A stretch of DNA of 64,000 bases, from contig JAGMUV010000005.1 in the NCBI GenBank assembly GCA_020744425.1, forward strand, positions 62,001 to 126,000, given 5' to 3'. This DNA comes from Dactylonectria macrodidyma. Its lineage: Eukaryota > Ascomycota > Sordariomycetes > Hypocreales > Nectriaceae. The notes below the pieces were generated by a model. It saw nothing but the letters and a program-made list of their open reading frames with translations, was not told the origin of the DNA and did not search any database. The position numbers were made by a program, and so were the translations under genes. Positions 12,980 to 26,322 of this stretch are shown piece after piece. Position 1 is the stretch's first letter, and every line of letters starts with the position of its first letter.

Positions 12980-14640
12980 GATTTTAAAGTTACTACTAGC
13001 TCTAGGTCTTGCATTAATTAGTCAATAAGTTCCTAATTAGTATTAAGAGTATATAAGGCAATTATATAAGATTTAAGCAGGTTAGGGGTCTTAATAATTT
13101 AGCTTAGTTTAAGAAAGGTAATAGATTCTCTAAATATTATAGTATTAGTAAGTATAATTATTAATTAAGAGTCCTTAGTCTAGTTTCTAATAGTAGGAAA
13201 GTCAGTTTACTTAATTAGTTAGTAACTGCTTAGTTTAGTAAGGATATTAATAAGTCCTTTAAGAAGCAAACTATAAATAGAATAATAAGAGAAGGGCATA
13301 GAAGACACTGCTTTACTATACTTATATTTAATAATAGTAACTTTTCTAAACCTAAGTTCATTATAAATAGCCATTAAAAACCAGGTCTTAACCCGCCTTT
13401 AACTAATAAAGAGAGTGACTTTAAATAGCTTAGGCAATTAATTAAATAGACTAATAAGCTAATCTCTTTATAAGAGGGCGTATTCTCCTTTTACTAGTCG
13501 CTTCCTAGTATCTAGAGTTACTAAAGATAGATTTATATATAAATAGACCTTAAGTCTTATAGCTCTAGTTATACTTTATAAGTTTAAAAACATAAGGTAA
13601 ACAGCTAAGTATTCGCATTTAAAACCACTTAGTTAATTAGTTATAAAAGTATAGAAGATATTAAAGTTATAAAAATAACCCATTTTAATTAAGATAAAGC
13701 GCTAAGCATAAGCAAATACTTTCTAGTAATTAAGTAAAATACGGCTTCTAAGGGTATTATAGTAAAAGACTTAATTAAAGCGTTAGTTAAAGATATATAA
13801 CGCTTAGTAGAAGTCCTTATAGTTAATTAAGCTAACTATAAAACGCTAATTAAAGATATCCTACTTTATAATATAGTAGCTAGAGTTATAGTAAGAGTTT
13901 AGTATACATTTAGTAATAAGGTCCTTAGGGAGCAGGCACTTATATATTTAATTAACTAGATTTATTATCTTCTTAAGTAGATTTATTATAACTATAAAAG
14001 CACTATCTAAAAGCAGGGTTAGAAATACTATAATAATATCCTCTAGTCTATATATAATTATAATTAAGAAGTCTCTAAGTCCTTCTTTACTAGCCTAAGT
14101 ATTATCCTATAGCTTCTTATAAAGGTCTTAGAAGCGAAGAGTGTGCTCTTTCTAAAATACTCTAAAGAGCATTATATTATCCTTATATAAGGGTTATACT
14201 AATATAGCCTTTATAAACTCAAAGTCTTTATAATCACTATATATATTAATTATCCTTTCTTTACTAGACTCAGGCCATTCTATATAAAAGTATAATAAGG
14301 CTAGTTAATTAATTATAATCTCCTTTAGCTATTTAGCTAAGGATGCTTCTAAAGTATAGTAAAACGATCCCTTTTTATAATTAATAATAGCGATTTCCTT
14401 ACTTTAAGTAGAATAAGCCTTTAGTAAGAAGTAAGTTTATTTATTATTAATAGGGCTGCTTATAGTAAAGGCGCTTAGTAAGAGGAAGAGTAGAGGATTT
14501 ATTTAAAAGAAGGCTAGGCTAAAAGGAGGTCATTTAGTAATAAATTATTTAATTAAATGAATTATAAAGTCATTTAATAACTTAATATTATAATAATAGT
14601 AAGATAAAGGAAATAGAAGGTTGTAGTTAAAGAGGGGGGG
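12980..14640 (+). pseudogene. Degenerate plus-strand reading frame inside element A (antisense ORF 1)
   Basis: One plus-strand frame can be read for roughly 550 codons with interruptions only by TAA/TAG, at positions where Gln or Trp would be natural. It is protein-like, with mixed charged and hydrophobic stretches (for example SKGIIVKDLIKALVKDI near 13750), unlike the low-complexity product of random AT-rich DNA. It runs opposite to A's pol, in the region between pol and the left LTR. I do not recognise the family. It could be an antisense accessory gene of the element, a captured host gene, or part of another nested element. The ends are approximate. Confidence 0.4.
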
Positions 14641-15439
14641 GTTTTACTATAGTTAGCTATAAGGTTTTAAGGATAGGATTTTCAAGACTAGGCAGTATAG
14701 GCTTGCGAGCATTAGTAAGGCAGGCAGAAACGAAGGCAGGTGACTGGTTTAGAGAAGTAAAGAGATCAGAGAGCAGAAGGTTATAGTGATAAGGTTCTCG
14801 TAGTAGGAGGCGGAGAGAGGTTAGAGGTAAAAGCTCAGCTAAGAAGAAAGGGGGTTTCTAAGAGTATTATCTAAGCTAATTAAAGAGCGGCGTTTTATTA
14901 AATGAATGTATTAAATAGTTATAGTTAAAGGGCAATAAGTTCTAAGAATAGTAGTTATTATAAGAAGAGAGGTTAAGTTATACTAAAGAGAAAGAGAAAA
15001 GAGAGAGAAATGGCTTTTAAAGTCTTAAGCAGTAGGAGGTTGTTTGTTTTCCCTACTAGTTATAATTCACTCTATATGCATTAATCTTAGTATACGCATT
15101 TCCTTTACTTTAAAACACTTCTTTTCTCTCTCTTTCCTTTCCCTCCTTTTTCTTCTTCTTTATACTTTATTAATATTATTTAATTAACTCATTTAATAAT
15201 AGCTTTTTCTAACTTCTACCTTTCTAATATTACTAAAGTCTGCTAAAGAGCCCTTCTTAATATACGCATTTATATAGCTAGTCAGTTAGAAAGTGATAAA
15301 TTCTCTCTTTACATTAGTTCAACTTAGAATAATTACTATAAGACTTTATTAACTAAAAAGGAGCGAAAAGAGGCTTACTTTATATTAATAAGTATTCTCC
15401 TATACTTAAGACTATTTAATCTAATAGTTCTATAGTTTA

Positions 15440-16800
15440 AAAAGCACTTTAGTATCTAGATTTACTTATATATAGCCCTTAACTATAGCAGTCTTCCTCT
15501 CTTTATTAAGTTCGCTCCTAAGAGAGAGTTACTTAATATTAACTCTATTAAGAGGCATATCTAAGCCTAGATTTATAAAGATAAAATAGTTAATATAGTT
15601 TTAAAATACTTAATAAAATATATCTTTAACTAGTCCCTTTAGTTAGTATATATTCTTACTAACTTAGGCTACTCTTATAAGTATTTTATTAAAGAACTGC
15701 TTTACTAATCTAAGTATAAAAAGGCTTTAATTATTACTTTCTTTAAATATTAAAATCTACTATTATATAAGTACTATATTTAATTAAGTACTTTAAATTA
15801 CTTTATAACTAAAGAGTATTATATATAACTATTTTATACTTACTAATCCATCTTAGAGTTTATAAATAGGAAATATATAAATTGCATTTAGAATGCTAAT
15901 TCTTAATATAAATAGTCTTTTTTTAATAAGTACTTAGCTTCTAAACCTAGTTTTAATACCTCTCTTAACCTCTTATTTAGTATAAAGTATCCTATTAATC
16001 CTAATAATTAAGTAATAAGTATTCTTAACTATATAAGCTGCTCTTATATTTCTAATGAATTCCCTTTAGCTTAGGAGAATGAGTCCCTTTATAATAAAGC
16101 CATTTAGAATACTAAGAAGCACACTACTTAGGATAAGTCTATAGGCTTTTTTAAAGCTTAAGTCTTCAGTTTTTAGTCTATTAGTAGTAGTTTAGAATTA
16201 GATTAATTAATTAACTTAGTTCAACTTATCTCCTATATACTAGACTCCTTTATTTAGTAGCTTTAATACTTAACTTATTATAATAGTATAGGATAAATAG
16301 GATCCTACTAATTAGCTCTTTTATAATTAACTTTTCTCTTACATAAGGTATACTTATCCTTTTATAGTACTATATCTAACTCACTATCCTAAGTAGGTAT
16401 AGCTTTTATAGCTTTTCCTTTATCTTATAGCTCTAGAGTTATTTAATTAACTAGTTTATATATTTTATATATTAATCCTAATACTAGTTTAGTCTTAAGT
16501 CTAATTTTCAAGCTATAAATTTATAAGGCCTTTAATTAGTTAGAATGTTAGTAAGTAGTAATTATTTATCTTTTCTTACTTCTTATACTATACCCCTCTT
16601 TAAAATAATAATAAGTATAAACTTTAGACTTATTATTATTTCCTACTCTCTTATCTTATTTAGAGAGATTTAAACTAGTCTCTTTAGGCTTGATCTCTAT
16701 ATAGGAATTAGATCTTTAGTTTTCTTTCCTTTTTAGCACTAGTGATAGTCAGTTAAGAGAGAACCTCAGGGCTTATTTTTAATCTATCCTTTTCTTTTAA
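15440..16800 (+). pseudogene. Degenerate plus-strand reading frame inside element A (antisense ORF 2)
   Basis: A second plus-strand frame, checked codon by codon from 15481 to about 15780 and by eye beyond, gives protein-like sequence (FIKFAPKRELLNINSIKRHI near 15502-15561; LTNLGYSYKYFIKELLY near 15652-15705) broken by TAA/TAG. It lies opposite to A's pol, just past the integrase end. Homology is unknown. Together with ORF 1 it fills most of the 5 kb between pol and the 3' LTR of element A. The ends are approximate, and part of the apparent openness could be chance in AT-rich DNA. Confidence 0.4.
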
Positions 16801-16899
16801 GCTTATTTCCTTATCTTATTTCATTTAATTAACTGATCTAGCTTAAGGATTATTATAAAAAAGGCGCTTTTAGTAAGAAGGGGCTGAAGAATCATTATC

Positions 16900-19800
16900 C
16901 AGGCTCTACTAGCCGTCTTTATCTTATTAAAATACTTTAAGGTATTTACTATAGTAAGTAACACTAAGTAGCAGTCTATCTAGGGTTTTTAAGTAATACT
17001 AGCCTTTATCTAAGGCTATTTTAATCCTATATAGCCCTTGCTATCTGGGCTTGAACTTAGCTACTATAGAAAGGTCGGTTTTTCTAGGGTTATTATATTA
17101 TAATACTAAGTTACTAACCTTTAGCAGGGTTTTTCTTAAAGCGCGGGGAAATCCTTAATCTATCCTTATTACTTTTCTCTCTTTAAACTTAGTGACCCTT
17201 TGCCTTATAATTTCTACATCCTTATCTAAGAAAGAAAGGGCGCAGATTCTAATTATAAACATTTAATTAGATATTTTCACATTATTCTAAAGGATTATCT
17301 TTTATATAAGCATATCCCCTTCTAGTAAGAGACCTAGTTTATACTTATATAGTAAATATATAGGAGTATAACTATAGGATGCTCTTAGTAATACTCTATT
17401 TATAAATAGAATAGCTAGGAGGTTAATTAATTAATTCTTAGTCCTTAAAGTATCTATCTTTTTAATATAAGATATAATATTATAGTAACTTAATTTAATT
17501 AACCTATTTACTTTAGTATTATATATAGAGATATATACAGTCTGCATACTTAGGTCTCTTAGGATATCTATAAGGCCTTATTAATATTCTAACTCATTAT
17601 TAATAATTACTATAATAAGTATCCTATAGTAAGAAAAGATCTTTCTTAAGAATAAGTGTATATAAAAGGCTTTAAGTAACTTTAGGACTTTAGCTTTAAT
17701 CTATCTAATAAGGTCATATTTAGCTTTTAATAAGTACTTCTTGCTTTAAGACTCCTTAAGATATTAAGCATTTATATAAATCTTTATTATAGAATAGCCA
17801 GGTCTAGTAAATACTATAAGTTCCTTAGCTTATTATGCATTATAGATTTAGTAAGTCTTATAGGCTAGGATAGCTATATTTATATTCTTATAGAGGTTTA
17901 GCTAGTAGTATCTCTCTTTTAGAAGTCCTATAGTTTTCTTTTAGCTTTAATACTTATAGTCTTTATAGTATGATTTAATTAAATACTTTTATATATCTTT
18001 ACCCTTAATAACTAGCTTAAGATTATAATTTAAATAAGTTATTTATAATTATAAGGTTCTTTTATAAAAGAAGAACCTTTTTACTTTAAGGTAAAGATAT
18101 ATATATACTTTATCTAATATATCTTAAGAGTATTACTAAGTCTATAGGAACCTCCTTAGGACCCTTAACTTACTAGTATATTCATCTTTTAGCAATTCTA
18201 GTAATAATTAAGATTCTTACTGAGTTTTTACTAAGTTAATTATAATAGCATTTAATTATTAATTAATAAAGGCTTTAACATCCCTTTTAGCTTCTTAGTC
18301 TAGTTAATTAAATAGGCCTAGTGGTTTTCTAAATAGCCTATTAGCTACTATATTCTTAATCCTAAGTATATATTAGACTATAAAGTCAAAGAGTAGTAAG
18401 TAACTGATCTATTTATTAACTAGCGCTTCTAGAATATCTGTCCCTTTCTTATTAAGTTAATAGACTAATACTTAAGCATCTATTTCTAATATAAAGTGAA
18501 TTCTATATAAATATATATATAACCATTTAATTAAAAGTAGAATGCTTTAGTATTCTCTTTTTATAGTATTATAATTATATTCACTCTAAGTCTATATACT
18601 AAATTTAAATCTTACTAAATAGCATTTACTATTCACTACTTATATAAGAACATAACCCTAACTTAATAGACTAGTATTAGTTATAAGAATGACCTCTTTA
18701 TAATTAAGAGATAGGTTTAGAATAACTAAGATAAGCATTAATAATAATTTATCCTTTAGTATTTATATAGCCTTAGCCTATAAATTACTTTAAATAAATT
18801 TAGTATCTTTCTTTAGTAAACTTATTAATAGCTTTATAATAATTACATATCTAGTGACCTATATCCTATAGTAGCTAGTAACTCCTAAGAATATTCTAAC
18901 TTTTATATTAGAGTTATAGTAAGTCTACTTAGTGATTTTAATAACTTTAGCCTCTTCTAGCAATCTTCTATAAGTACTATAAAAATACTTAACTACTAAA
19001 GCAGTTTATCTATAAAACTGTAATTTTAGTATAGAAATAGTGCATCTAGCCAGTTCAATATTTAATAGAGTCTGATCTAGGTTAATTAAATGCTCTTTAA
19101 TATACTATCTGACTCTTAGGCTAGCTTCTTTATTATTATAGGTTATAGTAAGTCCCTTTACTATTATATTATTAAGGAAAGCTATATAAATATCCAGTAT
19201 TAAGTTAAATAAAATGTAAGTAATAATCCTTATAAATTAGGCTATTGAATTAATTACTCCTTATAATAGTATGCACATTCTTAGTAGGCCTAATAGTATT
19301 ATAAAAGTAATTAAATCCCTACTTTCTTTAGCTAAACTGACTTAGTTATATCCTAAGAAGAAGTCTAGAAAAGATAATATTTAATATATTATTATATTTA
19401 CTAAGAACTCCTCAGTACTAAGAGGGCTTAAGCTATTATAAATAGTAATACGGTTTATTCTAATAGCTAAATTAATTAACCGGATTCTACTATCCTTTTT
19501 TACTATAAGTATAAAGAGGTTCTTATAAAAGCTATAGCCTTCTTCTAGAATGCTTCTTCTAAGTCTTTAATAAAGTAAGTTAATAACCTTTTAGTATAGT
19601 TTTAAAAGGATAGGAATACTGCCTGCTTACTAAGCCTTATAAGAGATAACTTTAATAACTTATAATAAAGCGACTACTAAGTTAACTCTTTTACAGTCTT
19701 TAAAGTCCTAGGCTAATATAGCCTTCTTATTATATAAGATAGTAGTAAATATATCTTATTCTTCTTTAAATAAGGTTTTATTTATTTAATTAACTATTTC

Positions 19801-22800
19801 TACTAGCCATTCCTTTATTAACTGACTTTCTTTCTCTAGAGTAGAGAATTTAAGTATAAGGAAGTCAGAATATTTACCTCCCTTTTCTATTTAAGAAGCA
19901 ATCTCCGCTATCTTCTTCGATTTCTAATAAGGATTGCCTTCTAATACTAAACTATTAGATAGTAAGTTATTAATTAAGTAGATCTTAATACCTTTTTATT
20001 TAAAGAGAGTGTTTACCTTAATATACTAAGTATCTTTATTAAGAGAATAATTTCTCTTTAATCTCTTTTTCTTAGTAAGGCATCTTAATCATTCTAATTC
20101 TTTTTATATATTAGTAATAGTATTAGCATACTAGTTAGCTATACTAATAGTAAGGATTCGAATGACTTTAGTAAAGTCCTCTTAAGAAAGTATCTAGCTT
20201 TTCTTAAAGATATTATCATCCTCTAATAGAAAGTCATCTAGCTTATAGACCATTAGAGGATTAATTATAAGTAGTATTAATACTCTATACCTCACCTCCT
20301 TAAGCATAGTACATTATATTTAACTACTCTTATAATAAGCATAATTAAGTAAATATTACCTAGATTAAAGTAGATTATAAGTTACTCTTAATTAATTAAA
20401 TAATTAAATATAAGTCTACTAAATCTAATAAATAGTATCTTTAGAATAAATAGAACTATAACTATTAAAGAGAGTACTATATATAGCTAGATAGGCATAT
20501 ATGCATTCTTAAGGTATAGAGTTATAGCCACTTCTCTTATTATTAAGATCTTCTCTTTAGAATAGGAAGTTATAAAAGCGCTAACTAGCTTAATATTAAA
20601 GCTATAGTATTAAGCCTATTTATAAGAAATAAGGTTCCCTTCTAAGCCTAAATCTACTAATGCCTTTATTATAATACTCTTAGGAACTTCTAGCTAAATA
20701 ATTAGTTATAGAGTGTCTTATGAATATAATATCTTATATAAGTCAGATATACTTATAAAGTTAATTACTAAACTCAGAGTTAATTAATTAACTAAACTCT
20801 CCTCTAGTTTTATATAATCTTAAGAGTTATTAATAAAATAGACTTTTCTTTTATTATCTTCTCCTAAGTAATATCCTAAATAAAAGTATTTAAAGGCAGG
20901 GTCATTTAAGTTAGAAGAATGATATTCATTAGATAACTTAACTATAGTAATAGTGAATTCAATATAATCCTTAGATAAGTTCTTATTATCCTTATATAAT
21001 AATACTAAAGCTGCTTAGTAGTAAGAGTAGTTATCTATTTAATTAATTAGTTCTAATATTACTATAACTATAAGCGCTTTTCTCTTAAGTATAAATAGCT
21101 TAATTAGCTATTTAGAGTTAATAAACTCTATCCTATTAACTTATTCTATTACTATAGTATAATTATCTAAATAAGCTTAGCCTAATCTAGTATTTATAAG
21201 CTTAAGGATAGTACTATATAATAAGGAGATCTTAACCCCTTTAACTACATTAAGTAGAATAATAGTAGCTTTATAGTATTAATCTTAAGCTAAATACAGG
21301 TTATCTATCCTAAATTACTCTCTAAATTTTATTTAATTAACTAATTTCTAATAGCTAAGGATCGTTTTAAGGATTATATTCTCTTCTTCTATTAGGCCTA
21401 TAGAGGTTTATAATAACTCTACTTACTCTATCTTACCTCTCTATCTTTTATTATTATAAATATTAACTAATACTTCTCACTTATTATTACTTTCTTCTAT
21501 TATCCTATAAGTATCCTCTTTTAGGCTAAAGTAGACCTTTTTAAGAGTAAAAGCGACTTATACTTAGTAAACTAAGAAGTACTCTTCTAACTACTTACTC
21601 TCTTTTTATAAGTAGTTTAAAATAAAGATCAGATTAGTCTTTATAGTAAGTTCTATTAGAATAATAAAAAAAATAGATATTATATTTATTTAATTAATTA
21701 ATCTAATAATATATAAATATAACTTATTAAATATTTCCTACTTATACTATAAAGGAGTCTAATTATATAAGGATTTAACTAAGCTCTTAATATCCATTAC
21801 TTAGATTATATAAAGAGGATTATTAGTATAAGTTAAAATAATAACTACTAGTCATTAAACGCACGATTCCCTTTAAAAGGCTACTACTAAGCGCAGTAGT
21901 AAATACTGCTTATTGCTTACTCTTAGTTAGTAGAAGCCTGCTTTAGAATCATATTCTATATACTCTCTCTTAAAGTTATATACTAAGTATTCATACTAGT
22001 TAGGGTAGTAACCTAAGACTTAATAATACTAATATCCTTTTATCCTATTAAATAATAAGGTAATATTAACTATAAGTAAGAATTCATTATCTAATTAATT
22101 AAATGGATTTACTAGGACTTAGTTAGCTATAATATTCTTTAAGGCCTTATTATACTTTTTCTAGTATTCTTATTAGTATTAGATTATTATTACTAAGTCT
22201 TAGTTAGTTTTCTCTATTAAGGCTAAGCTATTTATTAAGTTATTAATAGAGTTATTATAAGTAGTTACTAAAGACAGTAGAATAGTTATACTAATAAATA
22301 CTTACACTCCGTAAAGTAGGACATAAGCTAGTAATAACGGATATTAGAAGGTTATTAGTTTAAAGGGAGTTATAGCTAACTATAGTTTCATTTAATTAAA
22401 TAGATAGCTAAGGCTAGATCATTCTCTAATAGTAATATCTATATCTAAGCAAGAAATAATATACTAATAAAGAGTCTTATATTCTATTTATTCAAGCTCT
22501 GTTAGACTTTTATTACTTCTTATATATATTAATTGCATAAGTCTTATAAGTAGGATATAGTAAAGGGCCTAAGACTAGTAAGAAGTCTTAGAATCCTTTA
22601 AATTAACTATAGCTATTAGAAAAGAGTGATAGTATATTAATTATTAGATAGAGCTCGGATTAGTAGATTCGGGGATCTGAGTAGTATTCATTTAACTAAG
22701 GGTCATTTCTAGGGTTTCTTTAGAATTAAGATCCTAGCCTTTAAATATATTTATAAGGTTCTTCTTTACTATTACTTATTCAAACCATTAGACTACTAAT

Positions 22801-23222
22801 TAGACTAAGGCCTTTATATTATTATCTATATAAAAGTAAACAAAGTGTAATAACTATTATTCTTTAAGCAATCTATCATTTTTAACTATAATTTTAAAAG
22901 CCTTTATATAAGCTAAGATATTTAATCTATTAAACTTATATTTTAGCCTTTATATAGTAAAGCGCATTTAAGCTAGAATAGTTATAGTAATGCAATTAAG
23001 TTCTGCTTTTAAGATATTCACTAAGGGTGCTATTATTATTAATTTATTAGTTAAAGATACTAAAGTCATAAGGGAAGTCATCTTTATAGGGTGTGATTAA
23101 GGTCAAGCTCATTACTACCCTTTTCAGCCCCTTCTAGACTGAGTCTTATAACTTAGTAAAAAGTACAGTTATGAAAGCAATTAATTAAGTAAATAGGAAA
23201 GTTAAGAAGTAAAAGCGCGTCC
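16900..23222 (-). pseudogene. Element A gag-pol relic (RT and integrase visible)
   Basis: Minus-strand relic of the polyprotein of element A. The RT palm region is at about 19520-19100, with the catalytic box decayed to FLNN. Integrase-side sequence ends near 17000. The part from 19600 to 23222 should hold the end of gag and the protease but is too mutated for me to name domains. The upstream part of gag continues on the far side of element B at 31106-31895. Many TAA/TAG codons make it non-functional. Confidence 0.6.
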
Positions 23223-23227
23223 TAAGG
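23223..23227. repeat. Target site duplication TAAGG (left of element B)
   Basis: TAAGG directly before the first TG of element B, repeated at 31101-31105 directly after its terminal CA. A perfect 5-bp duplication shows that B inserted here by integrase and has not recombined since. Confidence 0.95.
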
Positions 23228-23635
23228 TGTCACGGCCTGGGCGACCTCTTGAGAGGCCAGGGCGGTCACGGCCGGCAGAATCGGAAGTACGGGGATACTT
23301 GAGGCCGGAGTGAGCGGACCCACTTTAAACAGAGTGAGCGATAGTACGGACGCTCACTCACACGATGCTCCACAGAGTGAGCATCGTGAGCAGACGGGAC
23401 CAAGGCATGGTGAGCACCCTAGTATATAGTCATCTGAGAAGTGCACATCTAGTATAGGCAGCTCCTCAGCTATCAATACAACTTAGTTACATTGAGTACG
23501 TTCACTCTACCATTACTAGACGTGACAAGCATTGTTCAATCTTGACTCGCCTGATTACTTTATTACATAAACCCCCAGATCAGGACCCAGCGTACCCTAG
23601 CCTTACGAGGATAGTGTATTAACCCGATCGTTACA
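23228..23635 (+). repeat. Element B 5' LTR
   Basis: 408 bp, starting TGTCACGG and ending CGATCGTTACA. It differs from the 3' copy at 14 positions, all transitions. A TATATA box is at 23423-23428. Two strong inverted repeats lie upstream of it: GAGTGAGCG/CGCTCACTC (23332-23340, 23351-23359) and CACGATGCTC/GAGCATCGTG (23361-23370, 23379-23388). Confidence 0.97.
23468..23476 (+). promoter_or_regulatory. Putative transcript 5' end (self-primer sequence)
   Basis: AGCTATCAA lies 45 bp downstream of the start of a TATATA box and is the exact complement of the 9 bases at 23638-23646 just after the LTR. In Tf1/sushi-type chromoviruses the first bases of the RNA fold back on the primer site and prime reverse transcription. 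The transcription start is inferred, not seen. Confidence 0.45.
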
Positions 23636-23637
23636 CG

Positions 23638-23646
23638 TTGATAGCT
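23638..23646 (+). other. Putative self-complementary primer-binding site
   Basis: TTGATAGCT, two bases after the 5' LTR, pairs with AGCTATCAA inside the LTR (23468-23476). No TGG start typical of a tRNA primer site is present at this position, which favours self-priming. Confidence 0.5.
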
Positions 23647-23697
23647 CTTGTTTACTGTATTACTTGCGTTGAGCTTGAACAATATCGAATTGCTACA

Positions 23698-26322
23698 ATG
23701 GCTCCACCTACTACACCTGGTTCGACTCCATCCTCTTCTCGTCAGCCGACAGGCAAACCACCTGTCCCGGTCCCGATGGACACGGACGACGAGGAAGAAG
23801 TTATTGCGCCCGCAAGTTACGAAGCGGAGGTACGCAAACTGGAGCGACATAACAAACGACTTGGCGATGAGTTTAACAAACTTGCCGAAGCCTCCTACAG
23901 GGACGCTGTTAAGAAGTAAGGACAAATCGACAACTTGAACGACCAAGTCAAGGCACTCATAGACAAACTCGAGAGGCTCACCGAGGCCTCTGAGAAACAA
24001 ACCAGCCTCTATAGGGACCACATCGAGAATCTGGCCTCCAATTCGGCAACAGGAAAAGACGCCAGAGAAATCCTTAAACCAAGACAACCGGACCCCTATG
24101 ACGGATCCGCAGCTGCGCTCTAAGGATTCCTGACGCAGCTCAGGGCCTACTAGCTGTACTATCCAACCCAGTTCGTCACTAGCGACGCCAAAGTCCGGCA
24201 TGCTATAGGGTTCCTTAAGGATAAAGCTCTCTGATGGTTTGAACCCGTTATGAGGGACTACGTTAACTACGTCTATGCTAATAGGAAGGAAGAAACCAGG
24301 GCTATCTACAGAAGCTATGAAGTCTTTGAGCACGAGCTCAGAAGCGCTTTCAGACTCCAGGATGAGAAGCGAGCAGCGGAACAGCAAATCCAGAAACTCT
24401 ATCAGAAAGGAGCAGCGTCCACGTACGCAGCTGAACACCGCAACCTCGCCTCATGACTCAACTGGGGAGAAGAAGGATATATGGCAAGCTTCTATAAAGG
24501 GTTAAAGTCCGATGTCAAAGACGCGATGGTCGGGAAAACTAAACCCACTACGTATAACGGACTGGTACAACTTGCCGTGGAAATCGATGACTAGCAATTC
24601 GAAAGACGACAGGAAAAGAAGGCTGAGAAGTCCGGAGGATCCTACACCCCGCAGTAGAAGAACAGAGGAAACCACGCAAATCAAGGAAAGAAACGACAAA
24701 CGGATACCTCGTACGGAACAGACTCAGGCCCCATGAATATTGGGATGGTCAAGAAAGACTACTCCAAGGTCCTCTGTTGGAACTGCGGCATCCCGGGACA
24801 CACTTCCCGCAAATGCTGAAAGCCCAAAACCGATTAATAATACAAACCGGTACCTGAAGGTAAGAAGAAGGTAGGATGGGTTGGCTAATAGGAGGAAGAA
24901 CTACAGATGGGTAAGAAAACAGTCGTGATGGCCAGAGCAGGTTATGATAACACAGGGATTTCATCCAACGAAATCACCCCCTTTGCGAACGAGGAACTCA
25001 AGAGCGAAGAGACACTTAAAAACGAAACCCATAAGGAAGGGAAGCCAAGCTGGAAGACAGAAAAAGAACAGCAAACACCCCTTGAGGATCGATGGAAGGG
25101 TATGACTTCTAACATCAACAACATCTCAACGCTCTGGACACCAGTTCCATTACCTTTAAGGCCGAAGAAGGAAAGACCACCTTGCAGCACTATCAGAAAG
25201 ATTGGTATGGTTAGGAAGGGCAAGGAAATCCGAAAGGAAGACACCTTTAAGTACATTCGACTAACGGTAGAAATAACGGACGAAGAAAGCGATATCCCAG
25301 ATCGACAACCTGCCCCGAAAACACCACCAATCGTGGTATCCCCTTGCGAGGGCACCACCAAAATCTCATGATAATAACAAACGAACGATGAAATCAGACG
25401 CAAGTACTACTTACGCAAGGAAGGAGAACCAAGCATCAGCGCAGGCGCTGAAGCCAGATAAGCAAGGAGGCTTGGACTCCCCATCACCGACAAAGACATA
25501 CTAGCCCCCGCGGACGAGGACCCCGAGTCCAGCGACGGCGGCAGTATTGACGACACCTCGGAGGAAGAATCAGTCGCCCTGCAACTACTTAAATAGGAGC
25601 TAGGAGAAAGCACCCTAGATTACTCCTCGGGAAAAGACGGAAAAAGCGAGCGTATGCTGAAGCAGCTCGTTGAACGAACGTCAGACGCGGCGGAAGGACA
25701 ACCTATCTATGTCCGCGCGATCCAGCGAAAAGACCTCACCGAGGCAGACAACCGGTTAGGACGAGCGATTGTTGGCGACGAACCATCGCTACACTCCCGA
25801 CACCTTGGGCATATTGACGTATCCTGGATATCGTGCACTTACTACGCATGCTTGCTGCATCGCTTTGAGAAACTTTACTACGACTGCTATCCTATACGAA
25901 CTATACTCTAGCCGTTATAACAGTTCTATAACAGAACTAAGATACAGGACTATAGAATCGTCGAATAGTTCGAAGGAATGGAAGTGGCTTAGCTCGAGTT
26001 ACGAAATAACTTCTACCCCGAGGAATGCGTTGAAAAGGACTTAACGATCAATAACTGCATCACAGAAGAATGCTGTATGTACAAGAGGGAAAAAGTACAG
26101 TTGTGGCACAGCCCGCTGAAGTGCCCAGCCGACCACGCTATAAACTGCAGCAACAGGAAGTGCCTCGAGCACGCAGAATACTCACGGGCGATCCATGAGA
26201 GGATCCACAAGATGCACAGAGACGGGTTCGACTTCAAGACCCGCACAGGAGGAGAACTCTGCGACAGGCTGTAGTACGAGGAAATCCGTAAGCACGCAAA
26301 AAACGACACTCGCCGTCTGTAA
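23698..26322 (+). pseudogene. Element B gag (RIP-interrupted)
   Basis: The gag frame starts at ATG 23698 (MAPPTTPGSTPSSS) after a 60-bp leader. It can be followed to TAA at 26320-26322, about 874 codons, through roughly a dozen TAG/TAA/TGA interruptions. A coiled-coil-like stretch (KALIDKLERLTEASEKQ) lies near residues 80-100. A CCHC zinc knuckle, C-x2-C-x4-H-x4-C (CWNCGIPGHTSRKC), is at 24775-24816. About 500 residues follow the knuckle, acidic and low in hydrophobics; this is long for a Gypsy gag. The frame ends 16 nt after a -1 slippery heptamer that moves ribosomes into the pol frame. The product would coat the element's RNA in virus-like particles, but this copy is broken. Confidence 0.85.

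Noticed and set aside
1..23222. Mitochondrial origin of the AT-rich DNA
   Set aside because: The content is Gypsy gag-pol with LTRs and RIP-type stops, continuous with nuclear genes; no mitochondrial genes were seen.
23563..24438. 291-residue open frame on the minus strand
   Set aside because: It runs antisense to gag of element B and has no domain, no start context and no splice signals; it is a shadow frame, unlike the antisense gene at the 3' end.
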